Shown: one piece after another, positions 33,659-41,503 of the stretch | Layout: each line of letters starts with the position of its first letter | Position numbering within the stretch: position 1 is the stretch's first letter | Source: Prevotella sp. | Lineage (GTDB): Bacteria; Bacteroidota; Bacteroidia; Bacteroidales; Bacteroidaceae | Direction of reading: 5' to 3' | Assembly: GCA_017548385.1 (NCBI GenBank) | Contig: JAFZAE010000277.1 | Coordinates: 1-50,657, forward strand | Length of the DNA: 50,657 nt | Translations under genes and position numbers: made by a program | Notes under the pieces: model-generated | What the model was told of the DNA's origin: nothing | What the model saw: only the letters and a program-made list of their open reading frames with translations | The model's database searches: none

Positions 33659-34780
33659 ATGGTTAAAAATTTGAGAATCATCATCAGTGGTGGAGGCACA
33701 GGAGGGCATATCTTTCCAGCAATTTCCATAGCTAATGCGATAAAAACAAAGCGTCCAGAGGCAGAAATTCTGTTTGTGGGTGCTGAGGGTCGCATGGAGA
33801 TGCAACGTGTTCCAGATGCAGGATACGAGATAAAAGGATTGCCCATTTGCGGCTTTGACCGCAAACGCCTGTGGCGGAATGTCGGCGTTCTGTTCAAAAT
33901 CTTGAAAAGCCAACGCATGGCAAAAAAGATTATCCGTGAGTTTCAGCCTATGGCAGCTGTAGGTGTCGGAGGGTATGCCAGCGGTCCAACATTGAACAAA
34001 TGTGCTGACATGGGTATACCTTGTCTGATACAAGAACAAAATTCATACGCAGGAGTGACCAACAAATTGCTTGCCAAGAAAGCAGAGAAAATTTGCGTCG
34101 CATACGAAGGGATGGAACGTTTCTTTCCAGCAGAGAAAATAATTCTCACAGGAAATCCTGTTAGACAGACTTTGCTTGATACTAAGATTAGTCGCGAGGA
34201 CGCTGTCCGAAAAATGGGGTTTGATCCCTCTCGGAAGACAATCTTAATTGTTGGCGGAAGTTTAGGTGCAAAGACTATTAACGACAGTGTGTTGAAGCAC
34301 ATCGACATCGTAAAAAACTCTGGAATGCAGTTCATCTGGCAGACCGGAAAATACTATTATCAACAACTTGCCGAAGAATTGAGCAAGAAGGGTGACTTGC
34401 CTATGTTGAAAATGACTGATTTTATCAGTGACATGGGGTTGGCATATAGAGCTGCCGATTTGGTTATCAGTCGAGCCGGGGCAAGTAGTATCTCTGAGTT
34501 CTGCCTTATAGGTAAACCTGTGATATTGGTTCCCTCTCCCAATGTGGCTGAAGACCATCAGACTAAAAATGCTATGGCTTTGGCTAATAGAGATGCCGCA
34601 ATTCATGTCAGGGATGCTGAGGCTCCTGACAAATTGCTGGAAATGGCTGTTAAAACTGCTCAAGATGAGGAGAAACTGTCGTCATTAAGTGCAAACATCC
34701 TGAAGATGGCACTTCCCAACTCTGCTGAAATCATTGCTGATGCAGTGATTGAAATGGCTGAGCGACAAGAAAAGAAGTAA
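33659..34780 (+). CDS. murG: UDP-GlcNAc:lipid I N-acetylglucosaminyltransferase
   Basis: Converts lipid I to lipid II on the inner face of the membrane. 373 residues from the ATG at 33659 (MVKNLRIIISGGG). The hallmark loops are ISGGGTGGHIFPA at the N-terminus, VGVGGYASGP, and the UDP-GlcNAc-binding ISRAGASSISEFCLIGKPVILVP with NVAEDHQTKNA. An ATG ten codons upstream is in frame, but it precedes the TAnnTTTG element and adds residues not normal for MurG, so I prefer the shorter form. murC begins 10 bp after the stop. Confidence 0.95.
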   Translation: MVKNLRIIISGGGTGGHIFPAISIANAIKTKRPEAEILFVGAEGRMEMQRVPDAGYEIKGLPICGFDRKRLWRNVGVLFKILKSQRMAKKIIREFQPMAAVGVGGYASGPTLNKCADMGIPCLIQEQNSYAGVTNKLLAKKAEKICVAYEGMERFFPAEKIILTGNPVRQTLLDTKISREDAVRKMGFDPSRKTILIVGGSLGAKTINDSVLKHIDIVKNSGMQFIWQTGKYYYQQLAEELSKKGDLPMLKMTDFISDMGLAYRAADLVISRAGASSISEFCLIGKPVILVPSPNVAEDHQTKNAMALANRDAAIHVRDAEAPDKLLEMAVKTAQDEEKLSSLSANILKMALPNSAEIIADAVIEMAERQEKK

Positions 34781-34790
34781 GAGAAAACCA

Positions 34791-36167
34791 ATGGAGATAA
34801 AGGATATAAAATCTGTTTACTTTGTGGGAGCTGGAGGCATTGGTATGAGTGCTCTCGCAAGGTATTTCATGAGCAGAGGGGCGTTCGTAGCAGGTTACGA
34901 CCGCACTCCTTCTGTGCTTACTGCGCAACTCTGCCAGGAAGGTATGAATATCCATTATGAGGAGGATGTGGACAAGATTCCTGAGGTGTGTCGGAATTCA
35001 GAACAAACACTGGTCATTTATACACCTGCAATACCTGCCGACCACAAGGAACTCGCATATTTCCAATCTGGTGGTTTTGAAATACAAAAACGTGCACAAG
35101 TACTTGGTACACTCACACGTTCACATAAAGGTCTTTGCGTCGCTGGTACTCATGGCAAGACAACCACATCATGTATGTGTGCTCATATCTTGCATCAGAG
35201 CCACATCGACTGCAATGCTTTTTTGGGAGGAATCTCCAAAAACTATGGCACCAACTATATCCTCTCTGACAGCGACTTTGTGGTAATAGAAGCGGATGAA
35301 TACGACCGCTCTTTCCATTGGCTGCGTCCTTGGATGAGTGTCATAACTGCTGCAGACCCTGACCATCTTGACATTTATGGCACAAAAGAGGCTTATTTGG
35401 AGAGTTTCAGACACTACACCACATTGATACAGCCAGGCGGTGCCTTAATCATACACAAGGGGTTGGAAGTGAAGCCTGATGTTCGGGAAGGTGTAAAAGT
35501 TTATGAATATAGTCGCGATGAGGGCGACTTCCATGCTGAAAACATTGTAATTGCCAATGGCAATATCTCATTTGACATGGTGTCGCCTCTGGGTAATGTT
35601 TGCAATGTGAGACTTGGGCAACCTATACCCATCAACATCGTTAATGGTATTGCTGCTATGGCTATGGCTCAGCTTTGTGGATGTACTCCCGATGAATTAC
35701 GTGAAGGCATGCTTACATACAAAGGGGTAGACAGACGGTTCGATTTCCATATCAACAACGAGCAGCATGTACTGCTTAGCGACTATGCACACCATCCCAT
35801 GGAAATAAGGCAATGTGCCTCAAGTCTTCGCCAGCTATATCAGGGACGCAAGATTACCATCCTCTTTCAGCCACATCTATATACTCGTACACGCGATTTC
35901 TACAAAGATTTTGCCGAGAGTTTGAGCCTGGCCGACGAGGTGGTGTTATGCGATATCTATCCTGCACGTGAACTGCCGATACCTGGTGTCACATCTCAAC
36001 TTATCTATGATAACTTGCGCCCAGGAATTGAGAAATGCATGATTCGACGCAGTGATGTTTTAAACTATGTGACTGAACGAGATTTCGACGTTCTAGTCGT
36101 ATTGGGAGCGGGAGACCTCGATAATCTCATGCCAGAAATCACCGAAATAATAGCGAAGAAGTCATGA
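34791..36167 (+). CDS. murC: UDP-N-acetylmuramate:L-alanine ligase
   Basis: Adds the first amino acid, L-Ala, to UDP-MurNAc. 458 residues. The Rossmann-like N-terminus is FVGAGGIGMSALARYF, the P-loop is VAGTHGKTTTS, and the central motif is ADPDHLDIYG. The C-terminal domain contains DYAHHPMEIR and FQPHLYTRTRDF, typical of MurC. The frame runs back into murG, but MEIKDIKSV at 34791 is the natural start, 10 bp past the murG stop. Its stop overlaps the ftsQ ATG by 4 bp, implying coupled translation. Confidence 0.96.
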   Translation: MEIKDIKSVYFVGAGGIGMSALARYFMSRGAFVAGYDRTPSVLTAQLCQEGMNIHYEEDVDKIPEVCRNSEQTLVIYTPAIPADHKELAYFQSGGFEIQKRAQVLGTLTRSHKGLCVAGTHGKTTTSCMCAHILHQSHIDCNAFLGGISKNYGTNYILSDSDFVVIEADEYDRSFHWLRPWMSVITAADPDHLDIYGTKEAYLESFRHYTTLIQPGGALIIHKGLEVKPDVREGVKVYEYSRDEGDFHAENIVIANGNISFDMVSPLGNVCNVRLGQPIPINIVNGIAAMAMAQLCGCTPDELREGMLTYKGVDRRFDFHINNEQHVLLSDYAHHPMEIRQCASSLRQLYQGRKITILFQPHLYTRTRDFYKDFAESLSLADEVVLCDIYPARELPIPGVTSQLIYDNLRPGIEKCMIRRSDVLNYVTERDFDVLVVLGAGDLDNLMPEITEIIAKKS

Positions 36168-37075
36168 GCATCAAATGGAAAACTGTCTCATACGTGGTAC
36201 TTGATACCATCTTGGCGGTATATCTGATACTAGCCATCACTTCATTTACTATGCCTGACCATCAACGTGAGACGTGTAATGAAGTTAAAATCTCCATTTC
36301 GGATGAAGAGAACTATGGCTTCCTAAGCGCTTATGACATTAAAACTATTCTTGAGGAAAAAGGACTCTACCCACAAACATCACCACTAAATGAAGTGGAT
36401 ACTCGAAAAATTGAGGAAACACTTGAAAACAATTCTTTCGTCGACAAAGTGGAATGTTATAAGACAATCAGCGGTACAGTCAACATCAAGGTCAACCAGC
36501 GTATGCCATTTATCAGAGTTATGGCAGATAATGGTGACAATTACTATCTTGACAAAGATGGTAATATGATGCAGGGCGAAGGTTATACCTCAGACTTGAT
36601 TATTGCTACTGGGAACATAAGCCGACAATATGCCAAGGACTATCTTGCACCGGTAAGTAGGTTTATCACGGCAAGCGATTTCTGGAGATACCAGATAGAG
36701 CAAATCAATATACTCTCAAATGGTGACATGGAAATCGTACCAAGAGTGGGCAACCATTCTGTGAAAATTGGACGCCTGCCTCAATATAAAGATAAAGAAC
36801 GAAGAGACCAGGAAATAGAAAAGTTCCTTGACCACAAACTCCAAAGACTGGAGAAATTCTACGTCTATGGACTGACAAAAATTGGATGGAATAAGTATAA
36901 ATATATTAATATTGAATTTGACAATCAGATAATCTGCACAAAAAATGGCAAAAGCAAAGCAGATGAAGCGAAGCAGATTGAAGCCATGAGTGTAGAACAG
37001 AAAGGAGACAAAGAAAAAGAGAGCGTGACAAAAAAAGACCAAGAGTCGAAAAATGTGAAAGAGCAAAAACAATAA
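36164..37075 (+). CDS. ftsQ: Cell division protein FtsQ
   Basis: 303 residues. A short cytoplasmic start is followed by one transmembrane helix (residues about 7-27), a POTRA-like region (EENYGFLSAYDIKTILEEKG onward, with NNSFVDKVECYKTISGTVNI), then the FtsQ beta domain (MPFIRVMADNGDNYYLDKDG). The last 50 residues are highly charged and rich in Lys/Glu, probably disordered. FtsQ recruits FtsL/FtsB and FtsWI. Overlaps murC by 4 bp and is followed by ftsA, the classical order. The low-complexity tail is unusual relative to E. coli FtsQ. Confidence 0.93.
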   Translation: MSIKWKTVSYVVLDTILAVYLILAITSFTMPDHQRETCNEVKISISDEENYGFLSAYDIKTILEEKGLYPQTSPLNEVDTRKIEETLENNSFVDKVECYKTISGTVNIKVNQRMPFIRVMADNGDNYYLDKDGNMMQGEGYTSDLIIATGNISRQYAKDYLAPVSRFITASDFWRYQIEQINILSNGDMEIVPRVGNHSVKIGRLPQYKDKERRDQEIEKFLDHKLQRLEKFYVYGLTKIGWNKYKYINIEFDNQIICTKNGKSKADEAKQIEAMSVEQKGDKEKESVTKKDQESKNVKEQKQ

Positions 37076-37141
37076 ATAGGGAATAATCAATATCTTTTAG
37101 ACCAACAACGGAGAAATCCATCGATAATAAATACATACAAT

Positions 37142-38623
37142 ATGACAGCAAAGGACTTCATAGTAGCAATTGAGCTGGGATCAACCATGATTACCGGCAT
37201 AGCAGGCAGGAAAAGCATGGATGGCAGTATCCAGATACTTGCCGTGGTGAGAGAGGATGCCACCTCGTGCATACGTAAGGGTGTGGTTTACAACATTGAC
37301 AAAACAAGCGTATGTCTCAACAATGTGATTAAAAAATTAAGGTCATTGCTTAAGGCCGACATATCGCAAGTTTATGTGGGAGTGGGCGGACAATCTATTC
37401 GTAGCATCAAGAATGTGATTGTTAAGAACATACCCGACGATGGTGTTATCAGCCAAGATATGATTAACGAATTGATGGACAACAACCGCAGTATGTCCTA
37501 TCCCGAGCAGGAGATACTTGATGCCGCCACACAGGAATATAAAGTGGGTACACAGTATCAAATTGACCCTGTGGGTATTCAGTGCAATAAACTTGAGGGC
37601 AATTTCCTCAACATCCTCTGCCGTAAATCTTTCTATCGCAACCTCAACAAGTGTTTTGAGAGTGCGGGCATAGCTATTGCTGAGATGTATCTTGCACCTA
37701 TAGCATTGGCACATAGTGTACTTACCGACACCGAGAAACGTAGTGGATGTGTGCTCGTGGACCTTGGTGCCGACACCACCACCGTATCGGTTTACTATAA
37801 GAATATTCTCCGTCATCTGGCTGTTATTCCTCTTGGTGGTAACAATATCACCAAAGATCTTGCATCTTGGCCAATGGAAGAAAAGGATGCAGAGACATTA
37901 AAGATTAAATATGCTTCAGCATATACCGACCCCAATGATATTGATAAAGATAAGACAATCCCTATTGACAACGAGCGTACTATCGACCAACAAACTTTTG
38001 TAGATGTGGTCGAGGCACGTGTCAGTGAGATCATCGAAAACGTATGGTATCAAGTGCCCAAGGAATATAGTTCTAAACTTCTGGGAGGGATTATTCTCAC
38101 AGGTGGCGGTTCTAATATGAATAACATCAAACGTGCATTTGCGGAGAAAACGCACCAGACTAAGATTCGTATTGCAGGGACTGTGATTCAGAATGTGACA
38201 TCCACCGACAAAGATGTCAATGCTCACAATGGTACCATGTGTACAGCCATCGGATTGCTTGCAAAGGGTGATATGAATTGTGCCGGGCAACCCATCAACC
38301 AAAAAACGGATCTCTTTGGGGGTAATAACCCTGCAGGAGGAACTACAACAGTTGATACAAATCGTCCCCCACGTAAAATTGTGGATTTGGAGACGGGAAC
38401 TGTAATGACTGAGCGAGAAAAGCAACAAATTGAAGATGAAAGAAGACGAAAAGAAGAGGCTGAAGCCGCCCGCATTGCACAGATAAAATACGAAGAGGAA
38501 CAAAGACGTAAAGAAGAAGAACGCAAGAAAAAGAAGAACAAAGGTGTGAACAAGGTGTGGACCACTTTGAAAGACTTTGGAAATAAACTGATCTCTGATG
38601 AAGAAGAGAAAGGTGAAAAGTAA
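37142..38623 (+). CDS. ftsA: Cell division protein FtsA
   Basis: Actin-like protein that tethers FtsZ to the membrane. 493 residues. Actin-fold motifs are visible: phosphate-1 VAIELGSTMITGIAGRK, phosphate-2 VLVDLGADTTTVSVY, and the adenosine motif GGIILTGGGSNM. After the fold (to about residue 390) there is a long linker and a Lys/Glu-rich helical stretch (REKQQIEDERRRKEEAEAAR). The end VWTTLKDFGNKLISDEEE has the look of the amphipathic membrane-binding helix. The extended tail makes it about 70 residues longer than E. coli FtsA. Confidence 0.95.
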   Translation: MTAKDFIVAIELGSTMITGIAGRKSMDGSIQILAVVREDATSCIRKGVVYNIDKTSVCLNNVIKKLRSLLKADISQVYVGVGGQSIRSIKNVIVKNIPDDGVISQDMINELMDNNRSMSYPEQEILDAATQEYKVGTQYQIDPVGIQCNKLEGNFLNILCRKSFYRNLNKCFESAGIAIAEMYLAPIALAHSVLTDTEKRSGCVLVDLGADTTTVSVYYKNILRHLAVIPLGGNNITKDLASWPMEEKDAETLKIKYASAYTDPNDIDKDKTIPIDNERTIDQQTFVDVVEARVSEIIENVWYQVPKEYSSKLLGGIILTGGGSNMNNIKRAFAEKTHQTKIRIAGTVIQNVTSTDKDVNAHNGTMCTAIGLLAKGDMNCAGQPINQKTDLFGGNNPAGGTTTVDTNRPPRKIVDLETGTVMTEREKQQIEDERRRKEEAEAARIAQIKYEEEQRRKEEERKKKKNKGVNKVWTTLKDFGNKLISDEEEKGEK

Positions 38624-38687
38624 TCCCTCTATGAGATTTAATCAGTACACTTTATTTTAATATACCCCAAAACCAAATATAAAAAAT

Positions 38688-40010
38688 ATGCCAAACAAAA
38701 AATCAGATACCCTGAATTTCGAGGGAATTTCACAAGACAAAAGTATCATCAAAGTCATTGGTGTTGGTGGTGGCGGCGGTAATGCCGTCAACCACATGTA
38801 CCGTGAAGGCATCCATGATGTAACATTCGTATTATGTAACACCGATCGTCAGGCTCTTAACGACTCACCTGTGCCTATGCATATTCAGCTTGGCCAGGAA
38901 GGATTGGGAGCTGGTAACAAGCCAGAGCGTGCACGTCAAGCTGCAGAGGAGAGTGAGCCTGAATTGCGCTCTATGCTCAACGACGGTACAAAAATGTCGT
39001 TTATCACTGCTGGTATGGGCGGTGGTACAGGTACTGGTGCAGCCCCTGTGATTGCACGTATCTCAAAAGAGCTCGATATCCTCACTGTGGGTATTGTGAC
39101 CATTCCCTTCCGTTTTGAGGGAGCAAAGAAAATCGACCAGGCTCTCGACGGTGTCGAAGAGATGGCCAAGCATGTTGATGCACTGCTTGTAATAAACAAT
39201 GAGCGCTTGCGTGAAATCTATCCGGAATTGGGAGTGCTCGATGCTTTCGCCAAGGCCGATGACACACTCAGTGTGGCTGCCAAGAGTATCGCAGAGATTA
39301 TCACAGTTCATGGACTTATCAACCTCGACTTTAACGATGTGAAGACTGTGCTCAAAGATGGCGGAGTTGCCATTATGAGTACTGGCTATGGCGAAGGTGA
39401 GGGGCGCGTGAAGAAAGCTATTGAGGACGCACTGCATTCACCATTGCTAAACGACAACGACGTGTTCAATTCTAAGAAGATTCTCCTTAGCATCACTTTT
39501 GCTAATGAAAAAGGATCGAGCGGCCTGATGATGGAGGAAATGAATGATGTCAACGATTTCATGGCAAAATTCAGCGATGATTTTGAAATCAAATGGGGAC
39601 TCGCAGTTGACCCGGAACTCGGAAAACGCGTGAAGGTGACTATTCTTGCTACAGGATTTGGTATCGAGAACGTGGATCATCTCATGAACGATCGTATTAA
39701 CAAACTTTCGCAAGAAGATGCACGACGTAGAGCCGAAGAAGAGGCAAAGAAACTGGATAACGAGGAGCGCCGTGACCGTTATTATGGTGGTGACAGCAAA
39801 CAAGTTAAACGCCGCTATCGCATATATCTCTTTAGACAAGAAGATTTAGACAACGAAGATATTATCATGGCGGTGGAAAATTCTCCTACATATAAGCGTA
39901 CACAGCAGACTCTCGATGAAATCAGACGACAGGCTTCTGGAGAAGAAGTGGATAAAACTGAGACAACAAGCGAATCAAGTTCCAACTCAAGCAAAATAGT
40001 CTTCGGGTAA
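38688..40010 (+). CDS. ftsZ: Cell division protein FtsZ
   Basis: Tubulin-like GTPase that forms the Z ring. 440 residues. The GTP-binding glycine loops are IGVGGGGGNAVNHM and the tubulin signature GMGGGTGTGAAPVIA. The synergy (T7) loop is NLDFNDVKTV, with the catalytic Asp. A variable linker with a charged helix (RRRAEEEAKKLDNEERRD) leads to the C-terminus, where ENSPTYKRTQQTLDEIRRQ may be the partner-binding peptide, followed by a Ser/Thr-rich end. The end does not look like the classical IPAFLRxQ peptide. It is the last gene of the dcw cluster; a strong terminator follows. Confidence 0.97.
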   Translation: MPNKKSDTLNFEGISQDKSIIKVIGVGGGGGNAVNHMYREGIHDVTFVLCNTDRQALNDSPVPMHIQLGQEGLGAGNKPERARQAAEESEPELRSMLNDGTKMSFITAGMGGGTGTGAAPVIARISKELDILTVGIVTIPFRFEGAKKIDQALDGVEEMAKHVDALLVINNERLREIYPELGVLDAFAKADDTLSVAAKSIAEIITVHGLINLDFNDVKTVLKDGGVAIMSTGYGEGEGRVKKAIEDALHSPLLNDNDVFNSKKILLSITFANEKGSSGLMMEEMNDVNDFMAKFSDDFEIKWGLAVDPELGKRVKVTILATGFGIENVDHLMNDRINKLSQEDARRRAEEEAKKLDNEERRDRYYGGDSKQVKRRYRIYLFRQEDLDNEDIIMAVENSPTYKRTQQTLDEIRRQASGEEVDKTETTSESSSNSSKIVFG

Positions 40011-40030
40011 ATTATATCTATCCTAAAAAG

Positions 40031-40068
40031 AGAGGATGTACCTATATATAATATAAGGTGCATCCTCT
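40031..40068. terminator. Terminator between ftsZ and recO
   Basis: 13-bp stem AGAGGATGTACCT / AGGTGCATCCTCT with one G-U pair and a 12-nt A/T loop, then TCTTGCTTTTG. An AAAAAG run lies on the other side, so it may serve both convergent genes. Confidence 0.85.
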
Positions 40069-40122
40069 TCTTGCTTTTGTAAATGTGGCATATTTGCTAA
40101 CTCATAAATTTGTCATCCATTG

Positions 40123-40848
40123 CTATTTGAATAGTTCTTTCAATACTTGATAAGACTTGAGTTCCGGAAACCCGGGAATATGTAGGCGATAATAGTCGAG
40201 TATCACATCTAGACAGCGATTGCGCTCTGGACGGGTCATTACACAAAGGTGCATCGTGGGGTAATCCAGACGCATTAGTATCCCTAACTTTGAGGCATCA
40301 TTGGGTGTGAGAAAATGGCTGTGCAAGGGTGCACGCTCGCAAAAACTACCGTTAAGCATGTCGAAATAATCACCATCGTGATAGTCGGATGTGTATGGGA
40401 GAAACCCCACAAACCTTGTCATCCTCATCATAAAGACTAGGTGAAAGTTGGAAAAATGATTTTCCACTCCATCGAGCCATTGCAAACTCTTTTCAACATA
40501 ATTATATAGTGGGTTGTTGTCGTTCTCATCGCGTGTGGCATATACCAGAAATTCTGATAGGAACATACCTATCGACAGTTTATAGGGATGTGAAAGCAGA
40601 GAGGGCAATGGAATCACCACATGCACGTCTTTTATGCGCAAGAGGGTGGCCGTCTGTTTCAACTCATAATCCACCTCCAAAATTGTCAAAGGAATGAATA
40701 AGTTGCGGCGAAATTTGCCTTTGGAGGATTTTGATAGTCGAATTATAAATGAAGACCTTCCACATCGTTCTGTGAGCATGTCAACTATGAGGGAGTTGTC
40801 ACCATATTTCACACTTCTAAGCACTATTGCCTTCGTCTTTATCGTCAT
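40123..40848 (-). CDS. recO: DNA repair protein RecO
   Basis: 241 residues. RecO helps load RecA onto SSB-coated DNA in the RecF pathway. The N-terminal OB fold opens with the usual TIKTKAIVLRSVKYGDNSLIV and TERCGRSSFIIR. The helical C-terminal domain follows. The family zinc-finger cysteines are mostly absent, as in many Bacteroidetes RecO. The start at 40848 fits the family. A TAATTTTA sequence at 40857-40864 (minus) is one base off the -7 consensus. It converges with ftsZ. Confidence 0.92.
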   Translation of the reverse strand: MTIKTKAIVLRSVKYGDNSLIVDMLTERCGRSSFIIRLSKSSKGKFRRNLFIPLTILEVDYELKQTATLLRIKDVHVVIPLPSLLSHPYKLSIGMFLSEFLVYATRDENDNNPLYNYVEKSLQWLDGVENHFSNFHLVFMMRMTRFVGFLPYTSDYHDGDYFDMLNGSFCERAPLHSHFLTPNDASKLGILMRLDYPTMHLCVMTRPERNRCLDVILDYYRLHIPGFPELKSYQVLKELFK

Positions 40849-40959
40849 AATGGGTGTAAAATTACGACAAATTCATCAAAAAACATGAGTAAAAATCAGA
40901 AAAACAACAATAAAATGAAAAAAAAAGCGGAAAAATTTTGTCGGTATCTGAAAAAGGTG

Positions 40960-40967
40960 TAACTTTG
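40960..40967 (+). promoter_or_regulatory. tRNA-Glu/rpsT promoter -7 element
   Basis: TAACTTTG matches TAnnTTTG, and a TTG exactly 19 bp upstream (40938-40940) matches the -33 element. It is one of the best promoters in the window. Confidence 0.8.
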
Positions 40968-40987
40968 CATCCGCAAATTAAGTCAAT

Positions 40988-41059
40988 GGTCCATTCGTCT
41001 ATCGGTTAGGACGAGAGATTTTCATTCTCTAAAGAGCAGTTCGACTCTGCTATGGACTG
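40988..41059 (+). tRNA. tRNA-Glu (anticodon TTC)
   Basis: A 72-nt cloverleaf folds by eye. The acceptor arms are GGTCCAT / ATGGACT (a G-U closes the first pair). The D arm is GTC...GAC. The anticodon stem AGAGA / TCTCT encloses loop TTTTCAT, with anticodon TTC at 41021-41023. The T arm is AGCAG-TTCGACT-CTGCT. The CCA end is not encoded. The transcript continues toward rpsT with no terminator between. Confidence 0.96.
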
Positions 41060-41090
41060 CAATATAAAAATAATAGAAAGTAATATAAAG

Positions 41091-41345
41091 ATGGCAAACC
41101 ACAAATCATCCCTTAAGAGAATCCGCCAGGACAAAAAGAAACAGCTTCACAATAAGTACTACGCTAAGAATATGCGCGTAGCAGTGCGCAAGTTGCGTGC
41201 CATGACAAACAAGGAAGAGGCTGCTGCACTTTATCCAAGTGTGCAGAAAATGCTGGATAAATTGGCAAAGACCAATATCATCCATAAGAACAAGGCTTCC
41301 AACCTGAAATCAAGTCTAACACGTTACATCAATAAGCTGGCTTAA
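41091..41345 (+). CDS. rpsT: 30S ribosomal protein S20
   Basis: 84 residues, highly basic, binding 16S rRNA in the body of the small subunit. It starts [17 protein letters not shown], as in all S20 proteins, and ends [10 protein letters not shown]. The frame extends back into the tRNA, but the ATG at 41091 is the family start. It begins 32 bp after the tRNA-Glu 3' end, with no promoter-like element in between, so it is probably transcribed together with the tRNA and terminated by the hairpin at 41367-41394. Confidence 0.97.
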   Translation: MANHKSSLKRIRQDKKKQLHNKYYAKNMRVAVRKLRAMTNKEEAAALYPSVQKMLDKLAKTNIIHKNKASNLKSSLTRYINKLA

Positions 41346-41366
41346 CTGGCAAAACAAAGAATAGTG

Positions 41367-41394
41367 ATGGGTCGCAACTACTGTTGCGGCCCAT
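41367..41394 (+). terminator. rpsT intrinsic terminator
   Basis: 12-bp stem ATGGGTCGCAAC / GTTGCGGCCCAT with one G-U pair and a TACT loop, followed by TTGCTTTTT. Confidence 0.9.
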
Positions 41395-41472
41395 TTGCTT
41401 TTTCATTATAAAAAGCCACAAAAATTACTTATTTTTTGCATTTTTTTATTTCCTAATGTGATGGAAATTTTG

Positions 41473-41480
41473 TAATTTTG
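41473..41480 (+). promoter_or_regulatory. gyrB promoter -7 element
   Basis: TAATTTTG fits TAnnTTTG and lies 23 bp before the gyrB ATG. Confidence 0.65.
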
Positions 41481-41503
41481 CAGTCTATTAGAGTGAATAA
41501 AAA

